Source: a bacterium
GTDB lineage: Bacteria; JAMCPX01
Length of the DNA: 64,000 nucleotides
Assembly (NCBI GenBank): GCA_021792615.1
Contig: JAJYUJ010000012.1
Location: forward strand, 1-64,000
Direction of reading: 5' to 3'
Numbering within the stretch: position 1 is the first letter of the stretch; each line of letters begins with the position of its first letter. The position numbers were made by a program, and so were the translations under genes. Positions 8,326 to 16,526 of the stretch are shown piece by piece. The notes under the pieces were generated by a model. It was not told the origin of the DNA. It made no database searches and saw only the letters and a list, made by a program, of their open reading frames with translations.

Positions 8326-8715
8326 TCACTTCGGCCATCTTGATGTCTTCTTCATTTGCTTTTCTTCGTCTTCAAGCTCTGTCTTGCACTTGATGCACTG
8401 GGTCGTAACGGGCCTGAAGCGCAGCCGCTCTTCCGAGATTTCTTCCCCGCAGATCTCGCAGATGCCGTAGGTACCTTCTTTGATCCGCTTCAATGCTTCT
8501 TCTATCTTGAGCACGAGCTTCCTGTTTCTGTCACCAAGCCTCAGCAAAACGCCGGAATCGGTTTCCATGGATGCCCGGTCATTCGGATCCGGCATCCTTG
8601 TTTCTTCCTTGCCGCTGCCCTGAAGGCTGTTGGACAGCCTGCCGGTCTCTTCAAGGATGTCCTGCCTCATCTTCAAAAGGATCTGGTTGAATTCTTTTAA
8701 CTTTTCCTTTTCCAT
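8326..8715 (-). CDS. DksA/TraR-type C4 zinc-finger protein
   Basis: A transcription factor expected to act in the secondary channel of RNA polymerase, often with ppGpp. The 129 residues form a coiled coil (about 1-80) with the tip motif D43-x-x-D46-x-A48, and a C4 zinc finger with Cys86, Cys89, Cys107 and Cys110 (CEICG and CIKCK). Size and the intact DxxDxA tip fit true DksA better than the short TraR forms. It is divergent from the O-antigen-ligase-like gene, with only 47 bases between starts. Confidence 0.93.
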   Translation of the reverse strand: MEKEKLKEFNQILLKMRQDILEETGRLSNSLQGSGKEETRMPDPNDRASMETDSGVLLRLGDRNRKLVLKIEEALKRIKEGTYGICEICGEEISEERLRFRPVTTQCIKCKTELEDEEKQMKKTSRWPK

Positions 8716-8762
8716 AATGCTTCCATTATGCTATAAGCAACCTTGATTGTAAAGTAAAAAAT

Positions 8763-11360
8763 ATGATAAAAAATTTGATTATTTTTTTTAGCCCTTTTTT
8801 GATTGTCCTCTCATCCCTTCACTACGGCTCTCCATTTCTTTTTGACAAACTCCTGATTACCCTTGCCATTTCATTCCTGCTGACCATGATTATATACCTG
8901 ACCCTGTTTGAGAGCACCGACGGGCAGTTAAGCCTTCCGCACGACAGGTTTTACGCCCCTGTTTTTTTGTTTCTTGCGTACATCGTCATCCAGACGGCGA
9001 TTCTCCATCCGGCGAACCAGAGATACCTGTTCGGGGCCGTCCTGCTTTTTTTCCTGATTGTCCTGTTCTTCGTGTATCTGTACGCAGGCTTCGGTAAACG
9101 CGAAAACAGCCTTTACCTTCTCCAGTCCGTGGTCTACACGAACAGCATCCTGCTTTTCGTGTATCTTGTACGGGCATTCAGCCGCTTCAAAGTCGGCGAG
9201 CATGTTTTCTCCGGATGGCTGGTCAATCACAACCACAGTGCAATGCTCACGGGCATGCTACTTCCATATGCCATTGCATTAAGCGTTTACCGGCACCAGC
9301 GCATCAGGGACAGGGTCCTGTGGTTTATCGCATTGTTTATCCTATTGGTCAGCTTCCTGTTCTCGGTGTCGAGAGGCGCGTACATCTCTTTTGTCCTCGC
9401 AATAACCATAACACTGCTCGCTTCCGCCTGGCTCGGGCTTTACCGTAAAAAAACGGCCTTTATCTTACTCGGCGCAAGTTTGCTTGCCGGTGTTTTTATC
9501 CTCAGCCTGTACCCGTTCGAACACAGGATCTTCAGCAGCCTGTTCATCGTCAGCGCCTCCCAGAGGCTCGGTATATGGCTCGGTTCTTTGAAGATGTTCC
9601 TGTACCACCCTTTCATCGGCTGGGGCATCGGCACGTACGGGGATGCGTTCCATAAGTTCAGGCCTGCGGACATCCTGTATTTCGTCAATCACGCTCACAA
9701 TATGTTTATTGAGACTGCGGACGACACCGGCATCATAGGGCTGGGCTTGTTGGTATGGATTTTGTCTGCCTGGTTTTACGCATTGATCCGGGAGATGAGG
9801 CATACGTCTTCCGATTTCAAAAAGGCCGTGCTCTGGGCGGGGCTTACCTCGACCCTGTTTTTGATCTTCCACAACTTCGTGGACTTCGGCATCCTCGTGC
9901 CTTCAAATGCGATCTCTGCCCTGCTCCTCATGGCAGGCACTGCCGCTGTCATGCAGATTAACAGCCAGAACCTGCCGCTCGATTACGTAAAGGTTTTATC
10001 AAAGCGGCAGCGCATTCTTACCGGTATACTGACCGGGATTTTTTTCCTCTCCGTCGCTGCGTTGTGTTCAAGGGCGCTTTACGGGCAGTACCTGTATGAG
10101 CAGGGGAAGAAAGAGTTGTCTGCAAAGCCGCAAGCGCTTCCCTCCCTTGACAAGAAGGGGAAGGTGCAGGGCGATGCGCGCGCCGAATTGCTTGCTCACT
10201 CCATCCGGAATCTTACGCGCGCACAGAGGTATATCACAACCGACAAGGTATATTTTGAAACAGGCAAGGCATGGTTCAAAACGTTCGAACAAACTGGCAG
10301 TATGCCTGCGCTTGATAACACTATTACACAATTCAAGCGGGCTGCGCAGCTTGGCCCTTGGAACCCCTATTATCCGGAAGACATCGGCGGACTTTACCAG
10401 TACAAAGGGGACTTGCAGCATGCCATCCTCTACACAGAAAGGTCATTGACGCTTGACCCGTCCAATGCTTCCCTGTGCCTGCGGATGGCCGGCCTCGAGC
10501 TTGAACAGGGCAACGAAGACACGGCTATCGTATATTATAAAAAGGCAAGCCGCATCTATCCGCCGTACACCTGGGACACCTTATCCATGCTTCTCCTGAA
10601 TGGCGTTGCTATGGACAAGATCCGCCAAACCGCAGCGACATTGCCTGACGGCGAATGGGTGCTTGCAAACGAGCTCATAAAAACGTCGCGGGTAAGTCTT
10701 GGCACCGCTGCACCGGCTGACCATGGTCTTATGCAGGACAGGGGACATGCCGGCCATGATATCGATATCGCCGCTGGTATTTTGAAAGGGCTTATGCTCT
10801 CTGATACAGCCAACCTGAAGCGGTATGTCCCGCTGTTCCTTTCCATAGTGCCGGATACTAAGCATGCCCTTGCACAGCTTACGGCACTCCATATATCGGA
10901 CACGGTCATGCTGTTTTACCTTGCAGAACTGCAAAATCAGACAGGGGAAACCGCCTCTGCAACAACGTCCCTCATGTATATCATCCATACGGACAATACC
11001 TACGGGGATGCATACCAATTGCTTGCAAATATCTATGCATCGGAAAATAAGCGCGAGGATGCAATAGCAGTATTAAAGACCGGGCTTTATTACCTGCCGT
11101 CGGATCCCGTGTTTTACGAGATGCTCGGCGGGTTATATAATCAGGAGAACGATTGGTACAATGCCATAGAATCGTACAAGATGGCTGTGATGTTCAACCC
11201 GCTGTACGAGAATGGGTACGTGCAGATTGCGTTGATCTACAGGGCGCAGGGTTTGGATGAGCTGGCAAAGGACATTATCAAGAAGGGGCTGGAGGCACTA
11301 CCGAACAGTACACAACTTAAACAACTCTATATTTCCTCTCCGAATACCCCCCTCCCTTGA
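8763..11360 (+). CDS. O-antigen ligase/polymerase-like membrane protein with C-terminal TPR domain
   Basis: The 865 residues join two parts. Residues 1 to about 450 hold about a dozen hydrophobic helices and a Wzy_C-type signature (SRGAYISF about 200, HNMFIETADDTGIIGLG about 318), as in WaaL ligases and Wzy polymerases that transfer or polymerise polysaccharide at the periplasmic face. Residues about 480-860 are helical with TPR-like repeats, for example PSNASLCLRMAGLELEQGN and PVFYEMLGGLYNQENDWYNA. Such Wzy-TPR fusions are also known as glycan ligases acting on pilins. No other glycan genes are adjacent. The ribosome-binding site is weak. The last codons and the TGA stop lie in a copy of repeat module A, and residues about 459-470 are encoded by a module-A-like stretch. 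Confidence 0.88.
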   Translation: MIKNLIIFFSPFLIVLSSLHYGSPFLFDKLLITLAISFLLTMIIYLTLFESTDGQLSLPHDRFYAPVFLFLAYIVIQTAILHPANQRYLFGAVLLFFLIVLFFVYLYAGFGKRENSLYLLQSVVYTNSILLFVYLVRAFSRFKVGEHVFSGWLVNHNHSAMLTGMLLPYAIALSVYRHQRIRDRVLWFIALFILLVSFLFSVSRGAYISFVLAITITLLASAWLGLYRKKTAFILLGASLLAGVFILSLYPFEHRIFSSLFIVSASQRLGIWLGSLKMFLYHPFIGWGIGTYGDAFHKFRPADILYFVNHAHNMFIETADDTGIIGLGLLVWILSAWFYALIREMRHTSSDFKKAVLWAGLTSTLFLIFHNFVDFGILVPSNAISALLLMAGTAAVMQINSQNLPLDYVKVLSKRQRILTGILTGIFFLSVAALCSRALYGQYLYEQGKKELSAKPQALPSLDKKGKVQGDARAELLAHSIRNLTRAQRYITTDKVYFETGKAWFKTFEQTGSMPALDNTITQFKRAAQLGPWNPYYPEDIGGLYQYKGDLQHAILYTERSLTLDPSNASLCLRMAGLELEQGNEDTAIVYYKKASRIYPPYTWDTLSMLLLNGVAMDKIRQTAATLPDGEWVLANELIKTSRVSLGTAAPADHGLMQDRGHAGHDIDIAAGILKGLMLSDTANLKRYVPLFLSIVPDTKHALAQLTALHISDTVMLFYLAELQNQTGETASATTSLMYIIHTDNTYGDAYQLLANIYASENKREDAIAVLKTGLYYLPSDPVFYEMLGGLYNQENDWYNAIESYKMAVMFNPLYENGYVQIALIYRAQGLDELAKDIIKKGLEALPNSTQLKQLYISSPNTPLP

Positions 11361-11490
11361 CGGGAGACCTTTTCTTGCCCCCCCTGATAGGGGGGGATGG
11401 GGGGTTTGAATTTTCTTCTCTGCGTTTCCTGCTCTCGATTTCCTCTCCGAATATTCCCCTCCCTTGACGGGAGGGGTAAGGGGAGGGTGG
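11345..11490. repeat. Mosaic repeats (partial A, D, A) at the 3' end of the Wzy-TPR gene
   Basis: A truncated module A (11346-11368) overlaps the final codons of the upstream gene. It is followed by a D fragment (about 11369-11408, CCCCCCTGATAGGGGGGGATGG) and a full module A (11455-11490). The last base lies 8 bases from the stop of the convergent DUF2283 gene. Confidence 0.85.
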
Positions 11491-11498
11491 GGTCTTAG

Positions 11499-11705
11499 CT
11501 ATGCTGCAGGCACTAATAAGCCCTTTAAATTTATGGTATTTAATTCCGTAACCTTTGATGCATCCAGTATCTCGACTTCAAGTGGTTTACCTTTTTTATC
11601 AAGATGCAAAATAACACCCGGAGCAAGATCTATAGAATCACTTAATTTCCCTTTCTTTAGAATAAAGACAAGGACATCTGCGTCTTTAGAATATTTTATT
11701 TGCAT
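11499..11705 (-). CDS. DUF2283 family small protein
   Basis: A 68-residue protein matching DUF2283: MQIKYSKDADVLVF, then IDLAPGVILHLDKKG and PLEVEILDASK. The biochemical role is unknown; members are often encoded next to DUF4258 proteins, and the pair has a toxin-antitoxin-like arrangement. I chose the ATG at 11705 because GGAGG stands 5 bases before it; an in-frame ATG at 11723 has no such site. It overlaps the 3' end of the DUF4258 gene by 20 bases, so translation is probably coupled. Confidence 0.85.
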   Translation of the reverse strand: MQIKYSKDADVLVFILKKGKLSDSIDLAPGVILHLDKKGKPLEVEILDASKVTELNTINLKGLLVPAA

Positions 11706-12030
11706 ATTGACCTCCACCTTCAAAGTATCTTTCTTTATAGGGAAAGTATACTGTAATAATTACCGGAACATTGTTTTTATACTCATATACACAACGTACT
11801 ATGTGTTTGCCATAAATCTTTTGTGCAATAAATCTATCTCCGTGTCCGACAAGGACTTCATCGGGGAACAACAGAGTATTTATAACATTTTCTCTTTTTA
11901 TATTCCATTCTTTTATCCGCTGTATTGCATGATGAGTGAATAATAATTCAATCTCTTTTCTCTGAATAATAATTGAGAATAGAATACCATTTGTAATTTT
12001 TTTACTGGATTTAATATTAAATTTATACAT
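11686..12030 (-). CDS. DUF4258 domain protein
   Basis: A 114-residue basic protein. The DUF4258 core runs from about residue 30: FTHHAIQRIKEW, then GDRFIAQKIYGKHIVRCVYEY and VITVYFPYKERYF. The fold is thought to be related to RelE-like toxins, but no activity can be read from sequence. The first 28 residues are atypical and no Shine-Dalgarno sequence precedes the ATG, so the true start may be elsewhere. Local base composition is AT-richer than neighbours, consistent with acquisition as a small accessory pair with DUF2283. Confidence 0.75.
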   Translation of the reverse strand: MYKFNIKSSKKITNGILFSIIIQRKEIELLFTHHAIQRIKEWNIKRENVINTLLFPDEVLVGHGDRFIAQKIYGKHIVRCVYEYKNNVPVIITVYFPYKERYFEGGGQYANKIF

Positions 12031-12085
12031 CTGATTTTATATACACAAGGCTTACAATAAAATCAATTAACCAGATCTCATTTTC

Positions 12086-12200
12086 ACCTCCTCTCCTTTT
12101 AGGAGAGCGGGGTACGGGTCGGGTTGGTCTTGCATTACTTCACCCCCACGACCCAAGCCCCGCTTGGGTGCCCCGCCTCCCCCGTCAAGGGGGAGGGACT
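12086..12200. repeat. Mosaic repeats (modules F and B)
   Basis: An F module (CCTCTCCTTTTAGGAGAGCGGGG, about 12088-12130) followed by a full B module (12140-12199). They fill the gap between the DUF4258 start and the terminator of the large surface-protein gene. Confidence 0.8.
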
Positions 12201-12221
12201 GAAGACTAGGGACAAAAATCA

Positions 12222-12257
12222 AAGACAAAAAAAGAGGCGGTCGAACGACCGCCTCTT
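12222..12257 (-). terminator. Rho-independent terminator of the 907-residue protein gene
   Basis: A perfect 12-bp inverted repeat (AAGAGGCGGTCG / CGACCGCCTCTT, 12232-12257) with a minimal loop, followed on the minus strand by TTTTTTTGTC. It stands 26 bases beyond the stop at 12283. Confidence 0.92.
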
Positions 12258-12282
12258 GAATTATATATTCTTTAATTCAACC

Positions 12283-15006
12283 TTAGTTGTGCACGTAGAT
12301 CGTTGTCGGGTCTCCAACCTGCTGACAAGCCGGACCTCCATTTACTGGTGTGGCCGCTGTCGAGTTGTACGGCGTAAAGGTGATTGCACTATACACACCG
12401 GATGCAATAGTCAGGCTTGGTACTGTAACCTGGGCATAGTTCGGATTCGCTGTTAAGGACACAGCAGGCAGGCTTGTACATGCTATACCACCTGTACAGG
12501 AGCTTGCTATGTATGCCTTTGTCAGGTTGTTCTGTACTGTGAAACACCCTCTCAGGCTTGACGGATTGCCCTGCGACACTATGCTCCAATTGTATGCATT
12601 GATATATGCCTTAGGATTGGATACCGTTGTAGACCCAATGGTTGCGTTGTTTGCCGGACTAACGATCCATCCGCCGCCTACATGGAACTTGGTCAAGGAG
12701 AATGCATCCATGGAACCGAGGAAGTCGTTCTCGGCAACGTACACAATATTGTTGTTGCTGTCCCATGTATATATGGGTCCATTAATACTTGTTCGCGCCC
12801 TGCCCTGCAGGATGTTGACTGTATAGAACCTCTGGTTTGTTGGCTGTACAAGCAATGCGCCGGTTGTACCTGCTGGCAGTGTCGGTATAATCGCACCGGT
12901 CATTCCATTGCCGGCCTCTGGGCCTGCTCCAAGTATTTCCCATCCCAATGCAAGCTCATCGATAGTTTGCGTAGCTCCGTACACATCGGTGTATGTTTTT
13001 GGTTGCGTGTAGTTGATCGCCACATACGAAAGGCTTGGCGGATTCGGCGATACACCTGGGTTATTAGCATCCGTCCAGGCTATTTGCTGGTCCGCAGTGT
13101 TGATCAAAGGCCACTGAAGATCAACCAGTTTATACCACTGATTAAATGGTTGATTCAGAGTTGCAGGAAGTGTTGTATATCCAGTTCTGTCTGCAAGGAT
13201 CGTCGATGCAGAGAAGTTCGCTGTTAAACTGTTCAGGTCGACAACTATAGCTGCCGGCAATATAACCCCGCCTGTTGGCATTCCAGTGGCGTTTGCTGGC
13301 ACGTACTGCATTGACGCAGGTGGCGCACCCGTTGTACCAACCGGAAGACTCTCAGTGGTCAACTGCTGTAATGGTCCGTTGGTGGTTACGGCAAGACCCG
13401 GTAAAGCTATGACGTTGTAACCTGTATATTCATTCGCCGGGTCGTATGGACCACCGATTGAACTCAAGTTACCCCAGTTACCAGCAGCGAATGTGTAGGT
13501 AGAGTCGGAGTGACTAATATTATCTAACGTAGTTGACAGCGGGTTTATCGTTGCTCCTGCTGTTGTCAGCCCTCCGCCATAGCCAAACGACAGCCAACTA
13601 ACCGTTGTAAGAACACCCATCAATCCAACGGGGTTGCCTGTTGAAGTCAAGGACTGTGTCAGGGTTGTAAGCGATGCATTGGGCAGATTGCCGAAGATAC
13701 CACCGAGGGCAACTCCGGTTGTGTTTGCCGGCAATGCAATGCCAAAGTCCTTGCCCTGTGTTGTGGTTGCCATGGTATTCATATAAATACCGGATGTGGT
13801 ACCGCTTGCGTTTGTGTATATAGTCAGGTTGTTGTCGTTCTGAACAGGCACAATCAGGTTCGAGGGCATTGCAAGGGATGTTGTCAGGTCGGAAGATCCG
13901 CAACCCGTGCCTCCGATGACCGACAGGGCTCTGTCCGGTCCCATGATTGCAGAAAGACTTAAGTTGATCAGGTCTTCAAATCCCATTGCCGGGAGAAACG
14001 CACCGACCTGCATGTAACTGTTCTGGCATGTGCCGGTCAATACGTTTACAGGGTTAGTAAGGTTACCGGCGCCGGCGCTTGTGCCTGCACCAATGTAACT
14101 GGTAATTTCAAGACTCTGCCTGATCGGCAGGATGACATAATTAAGCCCGGTACCATATAAGGTGAAGTTATCGAACTGGGGGGTTGTTACCGTACCGCTG
14201 CCCTGCGCACCGACTGTATAGGTTATATAATTGCCGACAACCGTCGTGATCGGCAGTGCAAAGTATCCGTTTGCATCTGTACCAGTAGTAAGGTAATTCA
14301 CTGCATTCGACCCCTGGGCCGGTTCTGCAATGTAATTCGGATCACCCGGGTAATTGCCGAGCATGACAAATGCGCCCTGAACCGGCGTGTTCGCAAAGCC
14401 CGTGGCCGTGGCGGTTCTGTTCATAACAACGCCTGATGGACAGAATGCATAGACATAAACCTTAACGGCAAAGTTTGCTGTTGCATTGAATGTCCACGTT
14501 ACGTTATTTGACTGTCCGCCTACAGGGATATTGAAGTTCGGGGCTGTGCCGGTATAGAACCACCATGACCATGGACCCTGATTGGGATTGTTTGCCCTGA
14601 ATCCGTTTCCATAATTGGCATTTGCAACCGATACAGTGCCTGATGCCACACTGTCAACCACTGCGATAACACCGGTTAAGACAGAGGTGGAACCATTTGT
14701 GATGTACACCTGGCCCGTAACCTGTGAGCCGTTAAACGTCGGTGTTGCAACCGAATGTACGACAACCGTTGGTCCGGTGCCTGCAGTTGCCTTCAAATCC
14801 GGCGCATTAAAGTTCTGAATGGTCAGATTGTTGGTTGCCTTATCGTAGCTCACAATCGCCGCACCGACCAGCGACGCACCTTTATATGGCTTTACCGATG
14901 CCGGTGTCTGTCCGCAGCGTGAGAGTAAGACTGCAACACTAAGAAGCGTAATAGGAAGTAGAATATACTTCATTAACCCCCGAAGCCCTTGTCTTTTTAT
15001 ATCCAT
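12283..15006 (-). CDS. Large exported, probably surface-anchored protein of unknown function
   Basis: The 907 residues start with a basic N-terminus, a hydrophobic segment (about 14-28) and Cys31 in LLSRCG, which suggests a lipoprotein, though Arg just before the Cys is unusual for a lipobox. The mature part is rich in Thr, Ser, Gly, Asn and Ala and poor in charged residues, with aromatic-rich beta-type segments. Residues about 200-250 (VQGAFVMLGNYPGDPNY, GTDANGYFALPI) resemble a carboxypeptidase-regulatory/CNA-B-like beta-sandwich. No catalytic motif is seen. It is flanked by its own terminator and, upstream, the RiPP-like gene. A second in-frame ATG at 14973 (MKYILLPI) is an alternative start. 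I infer an outer-surface adhesin or matrix protein; this is not proven. Confidence 0.7.
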   Translation of the reverse strand: MDIKRQGLRGLMKYILLPITLLSVAVLLSRCGQTPASVKPYKGASLVGAAIVSYDKATNNLTIQNFNAPDLKATAGTGPTVVVHSVATPTFNGSQVTGQVYITNGSTSVLTGVIAVVDSVASGTVSVANANYGNGFRANNPNQGPWSWWFYTGTAPNFNIPVGGQSNNVTWTFNATANFAVKVYVYAFCPSGVVMNRTATATGFANTPVQGAFVMLGNYPGDPNYIAEPAQGSNAVNYLTTGTDANGYFALPITTVVGNYITYTVGAQGSGTVTTPQFDNFTLYGTGLNYVILPIRQSLEITSYIGAGTSAGAGNLTNPVNVLTGTCQNSYMQVGAFLPAMGFEDLINLSLSAIMGPDRALSVIGGTGCGSSDLTTSLAMPSNLIVPVQNDNNLTIYTNASGTTSGIYMNTMATTTQGKDFGIALPANTTGVALGGIFGNLPNASLTTLTQSLTSTGNPVGLMGVLTTVSWLSFGYGGGLTTAGATINPLSTTLDNISHSDSTYTFAAGNWGNLSSIGGPYDPANEYTGYNVIALPGLAVTTNGPLQQLTTESLPVGTTGAPPASMQYVPANATGMPTGGVILPAAIVVDLNSLTANFSASTILADRTGYTTLPATLNQPFNQWYKLVDLQWPLINTADQQIAWTDANNPGVSPNPPSLSYVAINYTQPKTYTDVYGATQTIDELALGWEILGAGPEAGNGMTGAIIPTLPAGTTGALLVQPTNQRFYTVNILQGRARTSINGPIYTWDSNNNIVYVAENDFLGSMDAFSLTKFHVGGGWIVSPANNATIGSTTVSNPKAYINAYNWSIVSQGNPSSLRGCFTVQNNLTKAYIASSCTGGIACTSLPAVSLTANPNYAQVTVPSLTIASGVYSAITFTPYNSTAATPVNGGPACQQVGDPTTIYVHN

Positions 15007-15015
15007 GGGATCCCC

Positions 15016-15103
15016 CTTTTCCCGCCTAAAGCAGGATGTCAGCCTAAGGCTGGCTTTGCATTTTTTTGCATTCTATCTATACTTTTTGCATTCATCTCTA
15101 TAC
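15016..15103 (-). promoter_or_regulatory. Leader of the large surface-protein gene with tandem 20-base repeats and hairpins
   Basis: Upstream of the start at 15006, the minus strand carries two near-identical direct copies of GTATAGA-GAATGCAAAAA type (15084-15103 and 15062-15081), then CAGCCTTAGGCTG (a 5-bp hairpin, about 15040-15052) and CCTGCTTTAGGCGGG. Tandem sites could bind a regulator; the hairpins could shape the messenger leader. Confidence 0.4.
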
Positions 15104-15130
15104 AAAGAAAGCCACGCCTTTGCGCGGCTT
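15100..15130 (-). terminator. Terminator after the RiPP-like gene
   Basis: On the minus strand a 9-bp stem AAGCCGCGC / GCGTGGCTT with loop AAAG (15109-15130, one G-T pair) is followed by TCTTTGT. It begins 8 bases after the stop codon at 15138 and separates this small gene from the large surface-protein gene. Confidence 0.8.
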
Positions 15131-15137
15131 TTTAAAA

Positions 15138-15329
15138 TTACTTAAATGTTTTGAAAAATGTTGCGCCAGATACACCAGGCACTGTCAGCAATGTCACTTC
15201 GGTAAGTGATGGATACTCTTTAAGCTCAGGCTCGATAAATGTCTTCTTCGAGGTTTGATTGATACCTGCAGGCTTAGATTCTGCTTTTTGTGGTTTGGCA
15301 GTTCTTTTATTCAGCTTTTTTTCTGACAT
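15138..15329 (-). CDS. Small peptide resembling a RiPP precursor
   Basis: A 63-residue peptide. Its first 30 residues are rich in Lys, Ala and Pro. The central FIEPELKEYPSLTEVTL follows the pattern aromatic-xx-P-x-L-xx-(Y/G)-xxxxx-T that leader peptides use to bind RRE domains in lasso and related RiPPs. The tail of about 16 residues (TVPGVSGATFFKTFK) would be the core. No cyclase, B-protein, radical-SAM or RRE gene is visible in the window. I chose the ATG at 15329 because GGAGGAG lies 5 bases before it; an in-frame upstream extension to 15377 lacks one. It has its own terminator. Identity as a RiPP precursor is inference; it could be a small structural peptide. Confidence 0.6.
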   Translation of the reverse strand: MSEKKLNKRTAKPQKAESKPAGINQTSKKTFIEPELKEYPSLTEVTLLTVPGVSGATFFKTFK

Positions 15330-15404
15330 TTGTCTCCTCCGTTTGTATAAGTATACATAGCTTAAAATTTGTGTCAAGAGTTTTTTTTCGTTGATGACTG
15401 GGAA

Positions 15405-15712
15405 AATTGAAGATTAAAAATTCAAAATTAAAGATTAAAGATTTACCCCCTTAATCCCCCTTGACAGGGGGAGACCTTTCTTAGCCCCCCTGATAAGGGG
15501 GGATGGGGGGGTTTTTGGATTTTATTCTCTGCGTTTCCTCTACGTTTATCCCCCTCCCTTGACGGGAGGGGCAAGGGGAGGGTGGATATTGCTCCTACTT
15601 CACCCCCACCTATCCTCCCCCGTCGAGGGGGAGGAATTCAAAATTAAAGATTAAAGATTGACCCCCTGTGTCCCCCTTAGCAGGGGGAATTACAGACATT
15701 AACAAGGGGGAG
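15405..15712. repeat. Mosaic intergenic repeat cluster (C, D, A, B', C, D')
   Basis: In order: module C (15405-15443), D with CCCCCTTGACAGGGGGAG and CCCCCTGATAAGGGGGGATGG (15447-15513), A (15550-15584), B in a variant with CACCCCCACCTATCC (15601-15634), C (15643-15660) and a degenerate D (15661-15712). It runs up to the stop codon of gmhB. No gene is seen. Confidence 0.85.
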
Positions 15713-15713
15713 T

Positions 15714-16283
15714 TCAGATATTGCTCTTTTTAATCCATTCAACGGCATCAAGGATGTCCTTACCGATATAAGCCGGGTGATGCTTATTTGGATCAAGCTT
15801 TTTCAATTCCTGTTTGCCGTAGCCTGTAAGCAGGAGTATGCCCCTGCCTCCGAAGTTTTCCGCAAGCTCGATGTCCGTCAGCTTGTCACCGATCATGTAC
15901 GCGCCCCGGGCCATAACATGGAGCTCCTGTTCCGCGCGAACGATCATGCCTGTTTTCGGCTTGCGGCACTCGCACGCCTTTTTATACTCCGGGACAATAG
16001 CGTCGGGATGGTGCGGACAGTAGTAAAGTCTATCAACCAGTATACCCTCTGCCTTTAACAGGGAAAGAAGGGCGCTGTTGATCTCCTGCAGTGCCTGCTC
16101 CGTGAGTAGTGCCTTTGCAACGCCTGCCTGGTTTGAAACGATGACGATCCTGTAGCCCATACTCTTGAGCATTTTTAATGCGGGCACTGTGCCCTCGTAC
16201 AGGTGGAGCTGGTCGACCCTGGTGATGTAGCCGTCTTCCCTGTTGATGGTCCCGTCTCTGTCAAGAAAAATTACTTTGTCCAT
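15714..16283 (-). CDS. gmhB: D-glycero-beta-D-manno-heptose-1,7-bisphosphate 7-phosphatase
   Basis: A HAD-family phosphatase that removes the 7-phosphate from heptose bisphosphate in ADP-heptose synthesis for LPS core. The product has the DxD nucleophile motif FLDRDGTINR at the N-terminus, VSNQAGV (motif II), a zinc-binding CPHHP ... CECRKP insert typical of GmhB, and IGDKLTDIELA (motif IV). I prefer the ATG at 16283 (MDKVIFLDRDG, 189 residues), with GAG about 10 bases upstream; an in-frame ATG at 16298 is possible. It points to a Gram-negative envelope. Repeat clusters lie on both sides. Confidence 0.93.
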   Translation of the reverse strand: MDKVIFLDRDGTINREDGYITRVDQLHLYEGTVPALKMLKSMGYRIVIVSNQAGVAKALLTEQALQEINSALLSLLKAEGILVDRLYYCPHHPDAIVPEYKKACECRKPKTGMIVRAEQELHVMARGAYMIGDKLTDIELAENFGGRGILLLTGYGKQELKKLDPNKHHPAYIGKDILDAVEWIKKSNI

Positions 16284-16334
16284 AATGTTTTTTCTCATTC
16301 CACGTTAATAGATTGCTGTCTTATACAACGGCAT

Positions 16335-16500
16335 TCCGCCGTCATCCCCCTCCCTTGGAGTCTTTTCTACTATTCCTTTCTTAACCCCCTCCCTTTACGG
16401 GAGGGGGAAGGGGAGGGTGGGTCTTGTTTTAAATCACCCCCACGACCCAAGCCTTGCTTGGGTGCCCCGCCTCCCCCGTCGAGGGGGAGGGATCTTTGAC
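16335..16500. repeat. Mosaic repeats (A and B)
   Basis: Module A in a TTTACG variant (16385-16420) and a full module B (16436-16491) with the usual 15-base spacer, preceded by a fragment CCCCCTCCCTTGGAG (16345-16360). They fill the gap between the M16 peptidase stop and gmhB. Confidence 0.85.
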
Positions 16501-16526
16501 GAGGTAATTTTATCAATTGAGTAGGC

